The notes beneath the pieces were generated by a model. The model was not told the DNA's origin. It saw only the letters and a list, made by a program, of their open reading frames with translations, and did no database searches. A stretch of 31,155 bases of DNA from DAOUMU01 sp034409055 (lineage in GTDB: Bacteria > Chloroflexota > Anaerolineae > 4572-78 > J111): positions 1-31,155 of the forward strand of contig DAOUMU010000205.1 of assembly GCA_034409055.1 (NCBI GenBank), written 5' to 3'. Every line of letters starts with the position of its first letter. The stretch's first letter is position 1. The translations under genes and the position numbers were made by a program. Below are positions 7,979-15,616 of the stretch, one piece after another.

Positions 7979-9184
7979 ATGAACCAAAAAGCTCATTCTT
8001 GGCGTTGGTTACTTATCCTGGTTATCTGGGGTGGCCTGACCGGGTGTGGCCTGTCATCACCCACACCCATCACAGAGAGGCAAACAACCCCACCCACCGC
8101 TAGCCCATCGCTAACGGTTCCTCTGACCGGGTCAGCCTCACCACCGGCCCCATCACCAACAACCCTGACGTCGCCAACCAGCACCAGACCACCCGCGTCC
8201 CGGCCAACTGCTACGCATACCCCCACCGCTATCTCGCCTACCGCCACCGCCACGCCTGCTCCGACCGTAACGGTCACCCCTGTCCCCGCCAGCCCAACCC
8301 GGCCGGCTGTATCACCCACCCCGATGATCCCCACGCCTGCCCTGACGACCTATGTGCGACAACTGGTGGTCGTGCCCACCAGCCCGGAAATGCTCATCGC
8401 CCTCCTTGATGATGGCCGGCTTTTGCGCTCCAGCGATGGTGGTCGTCATTGGCTCCTCTTGTATACCGGTCAGAAGGAGACCCAGCCCCGGGCCGTGGGT
8501 GTCGATTATAATCCACCCCACCCCCTTTACCTGCTGACCCGACAGGGGTTGTATCGTTCCCCGGATTACGGCGATAATTTTGAGTTTATAAATGGCATCA
8601 CCGGCACGGCGATCACTGTTTCGTATGAAAATGCTGCTCATCTCTGGTTGGGCGGTAGCAATGAGCAGCTTATTATGAAAAGTGGAGACGGTGGCCAGAC
8701 CTGGCTGCCGGCTCGTATCGGGATCAGTGGCTACCAGGTGGTTAGCCCTATTTTTATTAACCCTCACGATGGCAATATGCTCTTGGTTATTACCCAGGGG
8801 AAGCGAGGCGGGGCCGCCCTGTATCGTGGTACCCGTGACGGAACCTGGACCAAACTGCCCAGTCCACCCTGGCTTGTACCGACCGGCCTAACCCCTATCG
8901 GCTTGGCCTGGGATAATGAGCAACGCATTCTTTACACCGGCGACATTGATGGCAAACTTTACCACAATCTCAATGTTGAGGCGCTCGATCAAACGACAGT
9001 GACCTGGGAGGTGAGCTACGACTTTGGCCGACAGAAATTTCCCTTTGCCCTGGCCATAGGAGCAGGATCAGAACTATACATAACACTTTATGACAAAACA
9101 ACATATAGCGGTCCGCTGTTGCGGGGAACCCGTCAGGATACAGATTGGTCCTGGCAAGAAATATCATTGCCGAACCGGTTTTAA
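7979..9184 (+). CDS. Lipoprotein with Pro/Thr linker and BNR (Asp-box) propeller
   Basis: A 401-residue secreted protein. The N-terminus has a lipoprotein signal with lipobox LTGC (Cys23). Residues about 26-122 are an extreme Pro/Thr/Ser linker. The rest carries Asp-box/BNR repeats typical of sialidase, sortilin or YCF48-like propellers: RSSDGGRHW, RSPDYGDNF and KSGDGGQTW, each preceded by a strand and a YxL-type turn. Only about five or six blades fit, so one propeller is likely. No catalytic residues of a glycosidase are visible, so a binding or scaffolding role at the cell surface is the safer reading. The start has AAGGA 8-9 nt upstream. It stands alone on the plus strand. The Asp-box type also occurs in the second metalloprotease at the right end of the window. 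Confidence 0.8.
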   Translation: MNQKAHSWRWLLILVIWGGLTGCGLSSPTPITERQTTPPTASPSLTVPLTGSASPPAPSPTTLTSPTSTRPPASRPTATHTPTAISPTATATPAPTVTVTPVPASPTRPAVSPTPMIPTPALTTYVRQLVVVPTSPEMLIALLDDGRLLRSSDGGRHWLLLYTGQKETQPRAVGVDYNPPHPLYLLTRQGLYRSPDYGDNFEFINGITGTAITVSYENAAHLWLGGSNEQLIMKSGDGGQTWLPARIGISGYQVVSPIFINPHDGNMLLVITQGKRGGAALYRGTRDGTWTKLPSPPWLVPTGLTPIGLAWDNEQRILYTGDIDGKLYHNLNVEALDQTTVTWEVSYDFGRQKFPFALAIGAGSELYITLYDKTTYSGPLLRGTRQDTDWSWQEISLPNRF

Positions 9185-9281
9185 AGGGTTGTTCATAGCG
9201 ATTTTCATCACAGATTACACAGATTTTTATCTTTGTTTGCTTCTCAAGACCCGGCGAATGTATCGTTTTAGCTTGCGGGGT

Positions 9282-9318
9282 GCAGGATTTTGCGCGACAC
9301 ATTCACTGCTAATCCTGC
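9282..9318. repeat. Inverted repeat downstream of the mrr operon
   Basis: Arms GCAGGATT (9282-9289) and AATCCTGC (9311-9318) flank a 21-nt loop between two convergent transcription units. There is no T-run after it in either direction, so a terminator role is only possible, not shown. Confidence 0.3.
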
Positions 9319-9324
9319 CCTGGC

Positions 9325-9462
9325 CTATTTCAAGAAACTGCATGCCCCATCCAGAAAACTGATACTGGACCACTGCCCGGTGGCAAAGTTGTAACGTTGA
9401 ATAGAACTGCCATCAACCGACCCCAGCACCAGCAGGGTTACCTTCTCCGGCGAACATTCCAT
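9325..9462 (-). CDS. 45-residue protein translationally coupled to upstream membrane gene
   Basis: The reading frame starts MECSPEKVTLLVLGSVDGSS and ends FLDGACSFLK with TAG at 9325. Its ATG overlaps the stop codon of the preceding membrane-protein gene as TGATG, the classic arrangement for translational coupling. The middle segment IQRYNFATGQWSSIS looks like one kelch or propeller strand, so it might be a leftover of a larger protein. No function is recognised. A frameshifted extension of the upstream gene is the main alternative. Confidence 0.4.
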   Translation of the reverse strand: MECSPEKVTLLVLGSVDGSSIQRYNFATGQWSSISFLDGACSFLK

Positions 9463-9689
9463 CAAGTCGAAACAATGATGCCCCCCAACGGTCCAAAACA
9501 AAAGAACAGAATACCCGGTCCAAAGGCCGCTCCAAAGTTGATGACGGTGTAGACCACCGCCACAAGTCCGGTTACCAGAAACAACCCCACCACCGCTGCC
9601 GCCGGTTTCAGCCCACGCTGCCACAGCAGCCAGATAAACAACGGGGTAATGGCCAAGCACACCCCGATCCAAATCAAGGCCCAGACCAT
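9462..9689 (-). CDS. Small two-helix membrane protein
   Basis: A 75-residue, very hydrophobic protein with predicted membrane segments at about residues 3-23 (WALIWIGVCLAITPLFIWLL) and 29-70; the second stretch could hold one long or two short helices (AVVGLFLVTGLVAVVYTVIN, then FGPGILFFCFGPLGGIIV). The start ATG 9689 has AGGAG 6 nt upstream. That site makes it preferable to a TTG-started frame that covers the same bases. It follows the mrr and 169-residue genes on the same strand and overlaps the next small gene. Family unknown. Confidence 0.6.
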   Translation of the reverse strand: MVWALIWIGVCLAITPLFIWLLWQRGLKPAAAVVGLFLVTGLVAVVYTVINFGAAFGPGILFFCFGPLGGIIVST

Positions 9690-9698
9690 GCAACGCTC

Positions 9699-9809
9699 CT
9701 ATCTTTTAGCCATTACTTTTATTTCCTGTTCTTCAAACCGGGTCAAGTCCACTTTCCATTCATAACGACTTCGCACTTGCCAGGTATGCCACACTTTTTC
9801 ATTGCTGAA
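9699..9809 (-). other. In-frame open extension after the TGA of the 169-residue gene
   Basis: Directly after the TGA at 9810-9812 the same frame continues for 36 codons with protein-like content (NEKVWHTWQVRSRYEWKV, then LTRFEEQEIKVMAKR) and ends TAG at 9699. There is no ATG at its head; a GTG exists six codons in. It could be a decayed C-terminus, a tiny separate gene or readthrough. I cannot decide between these. Confidence 0.25.
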
Positions 9810-10319
9810 TCACTCCTCTATCTCCTTCGGATCAACCAACGAGACAACCGAGAGATGATAGCCCTCTCCGGTATCGACCAGTTCATAATCCAAAATAGGG
9901 CGAGTGTATTGGGCAAAATATTTCTGTTTGCGCTCAACCATCTCCTGAACAATAGCTTTGAAATCAGCCCGCAGGTTCGGTGGGATGACCTGCATAGATT
10001 CATTTAGATATTCTTCCGGGGATTCGGTGGCTGGCAATATAGCCACATTCCAGGCGACCAGGGCTACACTGACCAGTTTGTGCAGCATCTCCAAGGTGGG
10101 CGCGTCTTCCAGATATGGTTCCAGAAACTCCCACATAACTTCTGACATTTTGGTATCCCCGACCGGAGTCTGGGCCACCTGGTACTGCTCCAGCCCCGTA
10201 TCTTTTAACCGTCCGAGCATTTTAGTACGCGAACGAGAGGCAACCTGGTGGAGCGAACGTCGTTTTTTCCTCTTTTTGAGCCTTCTTTTTTGGTCTTGTG
10301 ATAGTTTTCTCTTGGCCAT
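9810..10319 (-). CDS. Conserved-looking hypothetical protein with Lys/Arg-rich N-terminus
   Basis: A 169-residue soluble protein. Residues 1-35 are strongly basic (MAKRKLSQDQKRRLKKRKKR), suggesting nucleic-acid or ribosome contact. The body is mostly helical: MSEVMWEFLEPYLEDAPTL, then LVSVALVAWNVAILPATE, then a helix EMVERKQKYFAQYTR and a final strand pair ILDYELVDTGEGYHLSVVSL. The layout reminds me of uncharacterised cyanobacterial and Chloroflexota proteins, with no assigned function. The start is ATG 10319 with AAGGAA about 9 nt upstream. The gap to the mrr gene upstream is 25 bp, so the two are almost certainly co-transcribed and may act together. Cytosolic. Confidence 0.7.
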   Translation of the reverse strand: MAKRKLSQDQKRRLKKRKKRRSLHQVASRSRTKMLGRLKDTGLEQYQVAQTPVGDTKMSEVMWEFLEPYLEDAPTLEMLHKLVSVALVAWNVAILPATESPEEYLNESMQVIPPNLRADFKAIVQEMVERKQKYFAQYTRPILDYELVDTGEGYHLSVVSLVDPKEIEE

Positions 10320-10344
10320 TATTCGTTAGTTCCTTCGCTAATTA

Positions 10345-11517
10345 TCACGCCACTACCTCCGATTTCTCATCGGCCTTAAAAAAATCCTCATCCAACTCAT
10401 ACAACTGAACCGGCCGTTTGCGAATGCCAATCTCATGCTCAATCAACATATCCAACAACTTCTCCCCATTGATAAGGGTAATCGGCGCCGCGCCGGGAAA
10501 GAGGGCGGCTTCCTTGCAGCCTTTGCTGAAGTTGCCCAGAGTAATCAACGTGCCACGAATGGCTTTGTGGTAAGGCAGCGATCCCCGTAGCTGATCCAGT
10601 ACGGGTCGCCCAATATTCCCCTTGTGCCGTTTAACCTGCACTACTTCGGTGATGGTGGTAATACCAAATTGAACCGTGCCCACGACATCAACCCCTTTAT
10701 CACCTGCTTCTTTAGTGACGATAACATCTTCATAGCCCATTGCTTCCAGCAAATCACGGACCAGGTGTTCAAACTGGTAGGGATGCATCTCCGATAACTG
10801 CTGGTGCAGGGCCTTGCGCTGTTTTTGGTTGTAAGCGTTGACGGTCTTCAGGACATTGCGGCCGGGGTCATCGGCGGTTTTGGAGAGGGGGGTGGCGTAG
10901 TTGATGCCGGGTTGGGTAATAGTGTAGATATTGCCCTCTCGATTGACGAACCCCCGCTCGACCAGGTTGGCAATGCGACGACGCAGGGTGTCTTTTATGG
11001 TTGATGGTGTGCCAAATTTGGAGTGTTCTCGCAAGAACGTGCCCCATTCGGGCAGCAAGTCGCTGCGTTTGGCCTGAGTTTTGGTAGCCAGGATACCGAG
11101 TAATTGACGCAAACCTTCGACATCGTCCAGCTCTTTGAGAATATTGGCATCTTCCTTGAGAAAGGCTTGGCCGCGTTCTTCCAGCCGGTAGATGCCCTGG
11201 TGATCCGGTATCAGAAGATTGTAGTTGTTGATAAATAGATATGCCCCGTAAATGTGGCGCGGGTTGACCGTGCCATTGCTGCCTGCCCAGATTTTACGGG
11301 CTAGATTGGCATCTTCCCCAGTCAGACGTTCCGAAATCCAGGTGTCCGGGTCGGACCAATCGACCGGATTTTGGGGGGTACCGGTCTGGTCTCGAATGGC
11401 GTTGATCATTTGGGTGACACTCTTTTTCGGCACACCATCCAGAATGGTGAGTAGTTGGCGCACCTCAGAATACAGAGGGAATAAAGGGGTGCGTACTTTG
11501 TGGGTTGAGTCGGCCAT
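10345..11517 (-). CDS. mrr: Mrr-type restriction endonuclease (type IV-like)
   Basis: A 390-residue protein. The C-terminal Mrr catalytic (PD-(D/E)xK superfamily) domain spans about residues 240-360: the leading helix HPYQFEHLVRDLLEAMGY, then GDKGVDVVG with the metal-binding Asp277, and the QVK motif (Gln294 to Lys296) within VVQVKRHKGN. The first 230 residues are a specificity region with two probable winged helices (LLTILDGVPKKSVTQMINAI and DTLRRRIANLVERGFVNREG). Known Mrr enzymes cut DNA carrying modified bases; the recognised modification cannot be read here. The start ATG 11517 has AGGGG 8 nt upstream. It leads an operon with the 169-residue protein and two small genes. It lies 2.8 kb from the NB-ARC cassette, consistent with a defence-rich region. 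Confidence 0.85.
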   Translation of the reverse strand: MADSTHKVRTPLFPLYSEVRQLLTILDGVPKKSVTQMINAIRDQTGTPQNPVDWSDPDTWISERLTGEDANLARKIWAGSNGTVNPRHIYGAYLFINNYNLLIPDHQGIYRLEERGQAFLKEDANILKELDDVEGLRQLLGILATKTQAKRSDLLPEWGTFLREHSKFGTPSTIKDTLRRRIANLVERGFVNREGNIYTITQPGINYATPLSKTADDPGRNVLKTVNAYNQKQRKALHQQLSEMHPYQFEHLVRDLLEAMGYEDVIVTKEAGDKGVDVVGTVQFGITTITEVVQVKRHKGNIGRPVLDQLRGSLPYHKAIRGTLITLGNFSKGCKEAALFPGAAPITLINGEKLLDMLIEHEIGIRKRPVQLYELDEDFFKADEKSEVVA

Positions 11518-11544
11518 AGTAAGGTCCCCTAAATATTACTACTT

Positions 11545-11572
11545 ACTATACTTTTGCAGTTTTTGCTTGCCA
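11545..11572 (-). promoter_or_regulatory. Candidate promoter of the mrr operon
   Basis: On the minus strand TGGCAA (11572-11567) and TATAGT (11550-11545) are separated by 16 bp and lie about 30 bp before the start codon. The -10 is good and the -35 is weak. Confidence 0.35.
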
Positions 11573-11645
11573 GATTTGCCATCAAACCAATCCTGATGAA
11601 AAATTTGAGCGGTAACTACTCAGCCACTAGATGTAGGGATTTGAG

Positions 11646-11852
11646 CCCCTGACTGTCTAACTATCACGGGACCTAGCATTGTGCTTGACCACAGTAAAGT
11701 TACCCCCTGATTTCAGGGGCTTGACCCCCTGAATTTGTGAGACACCCCTTGATTTCAGGAGCTTAAGCCCTCAGAATCAAGGAAACAACATCTGGTCAAA
11801 GGCAGTGACGGATGACCCCCCTCTTCTGATGTGATGACAAGACAGTCAGGGG
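11646..11852. repeat. 207-bp element with 13-bp terminal inverted repeats and CCCCTGA words
   Basis: CCCCTGACTGTCT at 11646-11658 is repeated inverted as AGACAGTCAGGGG at 11840-11852. Inside lie a perfect palindrome CCCCTGA-TT-TCAGGGG (11704-11719) and the direct repeats GATTTCAGGGGCTT and GATTTCAGGAGCTT (11710 and 11751). There is no coding frame. It fills most of the 440-bp gap upstream of mrr. It may be a MITE-like relic, or a multi-site control region. Confidence 0.5.
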
Positions 11853-11961
11853 TTGTTACCTCGTTGGTTTAATTGCTTAGACTTTCCCATATGTTCCATT
11901 CTAGCACAGCTATTTTCTTATGACAATCAACTTACATATAGCCGAATGAAGAGTCTTTTTA

Positions 11962-12177
11962 ATGATGAAGGATGAAGAGAAGAAGTGAATCACTGAAACA
12001 CCGGGGCGACAGCAAGAACACAAGGACTGGATTAAGAACTACGGTCCGCTTTTCAATCTCAGCGGACCCGACGAGTGGGAGACAATTACCGGGCAAATAC
12101 TGGTTCCGCTGCTGGAGCATGACGAAGGGAAGTTACTGTACGGCGACTGCTTGGCTGACAAATTTAACAATATGATT
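11962..12177 (+). pseudogene. Fragment of an unknown gene with an in-frame TGA
   Basis: ATG 11962 opens MMKDEEKK and then meets TGA at 11986-11988. The same frame continues with clearly protein-like sequence: ITETPGRQQEHKDWIKNYG, PLFNLSGPDEWETITG, then ILVPLLEHDEGKLLYGDCLA and ADKFNNMI. It runs into the A-tract of the opposite-strand terminator near 12178, after which the sequence no longer looks coding. No good start follows the TGA. I do not recognise the family. The best reading is a dead or truncated gene; recoding of the TGA is unlikely. Confidence 0.4.
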
Positions 12178-12216
12178 AAAAAAAAGCTACAATGGCGCAG
12201 CTTGCTGCGCTGTTGT
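12178..12216 (-). terminator. Intrinsic terminator of the HD-AAA-kinase operon
   Basis: On the minus strand, 54 bp past the kinase stop, ACAACAGCGCAG pairs with CTGCGCCATTGT across a CAAG loop (10 of 12 pairs). AGC and a run of eight T follow within 3 nt. This is a standard rho-independent terminator for leftward transcription. Confidence 0.8.
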
Positions 12217-12269
12217 GGCTCTTTTTTGATTGTCTTATGTCCCTGGCGAGCGAGAAACCGGCGAAGGAT

Positions 12270-14135
12270 TTAGGCCGAGCTTGGCCACGGGCCGGAGAGG
12301 CGCCCGGTTGTCTGGCGTTTTTTGGTGCGCTCTGCCTTTGTCTTGGGTACATAAATGGCGATATGGGTTCCCCGGCCCGGCCCGGACTTTAGGGTCAGTT
12401 CGCCGCCGATTAACTCGGTTCGCTCCCGAATGTTGACCAGCCCCAGGCTGCCCCGCTGCTGGTAACGGTGCATAACCTGATCCAGGTCGAACCCTTGACC
12501 GTCATCAATGACAATGGCGTAAATCGCCGTGGGCGTTTCTTTAAGGTGGACCATAATGTTGTTGGCCCGGGTATGTTTCAGGGCATTGTTGACCGCTTCT
12601 TGCACAATGGCGAAAATGGCGGCCTCAACTTCTGCTTCTTGCCGGGAAATCTGGCCATCCGGTTGGGAACTCTTTAAGTTCAGGGTCAATTTGGTTGTTT
12701 GCACCTCTTTTTGGCGACGTTCCAGGAAAGCTTGCAGGGCAGGGGCCAGGCCCTGGGTTTCTAACACAAGAGGCCGCAACTCAAAGAGGGTGGTACGCAT
12801 TTGGTGAACAGCTTGAGCAGCCAGATCTTTCATGCGGGGGAGTTCTTCCGCCAGCAAAGATGGATCCGTCTCCAGAGCTTTTTGGCAAAATTCCAGGTGC
12901 ATCATCATGCCGCTGACCAGTTGGGTGGGACCATCGTGTAAGTCACGGGCCAACTTCCTACGCACCTGCTCTTCGGCCTCAATCACCCGGTCCCGTTCGG
13001 CCAGCACACTTTCATGCAGACGAGCATTTTCAATGGCAATGGTGGCGAAGGAGGCAATCGAGGTAAGTAGCTCTAAATCGTTCCGGGTAAAGGGCCCCTC
13101 TTTCTTATTCATTACTTCTAAAACGCCGATAATTTGGTCGTGTAAAACCAGTGGCACGCCCAGGACGTTGCGCGTATGCCGGTCCACGTTGGTGGCCATG
13201 AGAGGTCTGCCGGTCAGGGCCACTTCACCGGCCAGCCCCTGTCCTTTGGGCAGCCGAAACGGCCTGGCCTGACCTGTTTTATTGTCCAGGGCGATTTGAA
13301 AAACGAGGTCACCCGTTGGCGGATCGGTTAAAAACAGTGATCCTGCTTCCACCTCTAACAGTGCTTCTACTTGCTTCATAATACGGCTGAGTACTTGATC
13401 AAGGTGCAGCGTAGAAGAAAGCGTACGGGCCACCTCGTTAATAGCGGCCACCTCCATGGCCCGTCGCTGACAAGCCTCGAACAGGTGGGCATTGCGGATG
13501 GCCATCGCGGCCTGGGTGCCAATGGCCGAGAGAAGCCATAGGTCGTGGTCGGTGAAAGCGTTTGGCTCGTAGCTCCAGGTCACAATAACGCCTGGCGCAT
13601 TTTCGTTGGTTAGCACCGGATTGAGAATCGGCACCCCCAGCCAGGAGCGAACCGGCCTGGCTACCCGGTGGATTTGTTCCTTAGAACGAAAGCTGCCGGT
13701 TTCAATAGGGTTGTTTTCAAGCATATCTCCTACGAGTAGGGGCGCCTGGCTGGTGAGAATATGGCCGGTCAAACCTTGAGCATTTGAGCGTTTAACCGAG
13801 AAAGGTTTTATTCGTTCACCCCGGTCGAAAACCAGGGTAAAATTTAAGGTGTCGGTGTGATCATCGTAAAGGGCTATAGCAAAGTTCGAGGTATCCATCA
13901 ACCGACCACTCTCTTTATAGAGCGTCCAGATTACTTCTTCAAGACTTAGACTGGACCCAACTGCGACCCCAATGTTATACAAGGTCGTGACTTCTTTTAC
14001 CTCGCGGGTCAGGCGCCTAACTTTGGCCCGCTCGATATGACTGTTATTGGGCCAGGCCGGTGAGACTTGCTCCTGGTTAAGAGCGTTCAGATAAGAAATA
14101 TTCACTGCCGGTACGTCTACCGTTTCAAGCCACAT
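12270..14135 (-). CDS. Soluble GAF-GAF histidine kinase, NarX/LiaS (HisKA_3) type
   Basis: A 621-residue protein from ATG 14135. The in-frame TTG 14147 and ATG 14138 are too close to the GGAGG site. Two GAF sensor domains lie at about 50-205 and 230-380, the second with SLFLTDPPTGDLVFQI and VPLVLHDQIIGVLEVMNKKE. A coiled stretch ERDRVIEAEEQVRRKLA leads to the H-box ARDLHDGPTQ with phospho-acceptor His400. The ATPase part shows the N-box EAVNNALKHTRA (near 512), DDGQGFDL (near 548) and GSLGLVNIRER. There is no transmembrane segment, so it senses something inside the cell. No response regulator is adjacent, so it is an orphan within this window. It is the last gene of the HD-AAA-kinase operon, 83 bp after the ATPase gene, and is followed by a terminator. 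Confidence 0.9.
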   Translation of the reverse strand: MWLETVDVPAVNISYLNALNQEQVSPAWPNNSHIERAKVRRLTREVKEVTTLYNIGVAVGSSLSLEEVIWTLYKESGRLMDTSNFAIALYDDHTDTLNFTLVFDRGERIKPFSVKRSNAQGLTGHILTSQAPLLVGDMLENNPIETGSFRSKEQIHRVARPVRSWLGVPILNPVLTNENAPGVIVTWSYEPNAFTDHDLWLLSAIGTQAAMAIRNAHLFEACQRRAMEVAAINEVARTLSSTLHLDQVLSRIMKQVEALLEVEAGSLFLTDPPTGDLVFQIALDNKTGQARPFRLPKGQGLAGEVALTGRPLMATNVDRHTRNVLGVPLVLHDQIIGVLEVMNKKEGPFTRNDLELLTSIASFATIAIENARLHESVLAERDRVIEAEEQVRRKLARDLHDGPTQLVSGMMMHLEFCQKALETDPSLLAEELPRMKDLAAQAVHQMRTTLFELRPLVLETQGLAPALQAFLERRQKEVQTTKLTLNLKSSQPDGQISRQEAEVEAAIFAIVQEAVNNALKHTRANNIMVHLKETPTAIYAIVIDDGQGFDLDQVMHRYQQRGSLGLVNIRERTELIGGELTLKSGPGRGTHIAIYVPKTKAERTKKRQTTGRLSGPWPSSA

Positions 14136-14218
14136 CATTACCTCCAAAAGAAATTATCAATAATAACGACTAAAGTCTCACTACCATGGGGGTTATCATT
14201 TACCCGATACAGGTCAGC

Positions 14219-15616
14219 CTAAAACAGCCGGGCAAAGTAAGAACGAGCCGCTTTCTCCATCAATGCTATGGTCATTTGCACCGGTTCACGCCGATAGATT
14301 GCAAAATCGGTTAACTGATCCAATAAGTCACGGGGATGGCAAGCTCGAAATGGACGGTTAGAGGCCAGATAATAACGCCGGATCAAATGGAGAAAAGCGT
14401 CTTGATCAAAGGTGATGTTGCGCTGCCGGCAAGCTTGTCGAAAAATCTGGTAGTATTGCTCCCCGGTAGGATAATCAATTCCCAACTTGTGGCGGATGCG
14501 CCGCAGAAAAGCTTCATCCATCAGTTTTTCAGGGTCGAGATTGGTCGAAAAGACAATAAGTGTTTCAAAAGGGATCGCTATCTTTTGGCCGGTATGGAAG
14601 GTCAGGTAGTCGATTCGCTCCTCTAACGGAACGATCCAGCGGTTGAGGAGGTCCTTCGGCTGCATCTGCTGCCGCCCAAAGTCGTCGATGAGAAACATTC
14701 CCCCGTTGGCTTTAAGCTGGAGAGGGGCTTTGTAGTAACGAGCCGTGTCATTATAAGCCAGGTCCAGGTCGTGCAAGGTCAATTCGCCGCCGACAGTAAC
14801 CACCGGCGGCTGGCAACGCACCCAGCGCCTGTCCACGCTTGACGTAACCTGAGTCGAATTCTCTCCCCCCGGCTCAGCCAGAGCTTTGTGGGTGGCAGCG
14901 TCATAGATTTTAATAAGCTCCCCTTCGGTGAAAATGGCATGAGGGATCATGACCTGACCGCCGAGAAGATGACGACCGATGATTTTAGCAATGCTGGATT
15001 TACCGTTGCCAGGCGGACCATAAAGAAACAGCGACTTAAAGGAGTTGACGGCCGGACCGATACCCTCGATGGTATCGGGTGAAAGCACCAGCTCCTGAAC
15101 GGCACGGGTGACTTCAGTTTCACTGACCAGGGGCCGTTGGCCGGCCTGAGTTTTGATAACGTCAACGTATTGCTCTAGAGTGACCGGGCAGGGACCAACA
15201 TAGCGGTTTCGCTCCAGGGCCTCGCCCGCGTGCTGGATACCCCGTTCGGTCAGGGCATATTGATAACTGGCGGGATTAAGATGGCTACCGCCTTTAACCT
15301 CCACCAGGTTGCGTTGTTTGAGGTCATTCAGAACAGGTTCGACAACACCACTGAAGTGCAGACACAACGCGGTAGCGATTTGCCGACCGGCCAGCATCCC
15401 CTTAGTGTAGAGCAATTTGAGGGTAAGCAGGCCAAGAAAATCTTGAGGTAAACCGGTTTCTTCAATGGTACGGGGTTCTGCCAGCATTTGTTGGCAGGGG
15501 GTCAAGGCAGAGGCGATAGGGGACGTAGGCAGTGGCTTTGGGGCTGCTTTTCCATTTTGCTTATCATTCGATGATGACAAAGCAGGGGCGAGAAAACGTT
15601 GAGTGGCGACAGTCAT
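14219..15616 (-). CDS. AAA+ ATPase with N-terminal winged-helix domain
   Basis: A 465-residue protein. I start at ATG 15616 because AAGGAGGT lies 7 nt upstream; a longer frame to 15643 lacks such a site. Residues about 50-140 look like a winged helix (LGLLTLKLLYTKGMLAGRQI, LNDLKQRNLVEVKGG, YQYALTERG). The AAA+ core has Walker A YGPPGNGKSS (Lys206), Walker B MFLIDDFG (near 310), a sensor-1 region ETLIVFSTNL and arginine-rich FLRRIRHKLGIDYP. A C-terminal lid contains RPFRACHPRDLLDQLTDFAI. It resembles a family of uncharacterised Chloroflexota and planctomycete ATPases. It probably remodels a protein partner. Its start overlaps the end of the HD gene by 53 bp, so the two should be made together. 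Confidence 0.8.
   Translation of the reverse strand: MTVATQRFLAPALSSSNDKQNGKAAPKPLPTSPIASALTPCQQMLAEPRTIEETGLPQDFLGLLTLKLLYTKGMLAGRQIATALCLHFSGVVEPVLNDLKQRNLVEVKGGSHLNPASYQYALTERGIQHAGEALERNRYVGPCPVTLEQYVDVIKTQAGQRPLVSETEVTRAVQELVLSPDTIEGIGPAVNSFKSLFLYGPPGNGKSSIAKIIGRHLLGGQVMIPHAIFTEGELIKIYDAATHKALAEPGGENSTQVTSSVDRRWVRCQPPVVTVGGELTLHDLDLAYNDTARYYKAPLQLKANGGMFLIDDFGRQQMQPKDLLNRWIVPLEERIDYLTFHTGQKIAIPFETLIVFSTNLDPEKLMDEAFLRRIRHKLGIDYPTGEQYYQIFRQACRQRNITFDQDAFLHLIRRYYLASNRPFRACHPRDLLDQLTDFAIYRREPVQMTIALMEKAARSYFARLF

Noticed and set aside
9325..9693. 122-residue TTG-started frame
   Set aside because: Its first two thirds overlap the membrane-protein gene, which has a proper AGGAG and ATG. Only the last 45 codons look coding, and they are explained by the TGATG-coupled small gene.
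11986..11988. TGA read as selenocysteine
   Set aside because: There is no stem-loop that looks like a bacterial SECIS directly after the TGA and no selenoprotein family resemblance. A dead gene is simpler.
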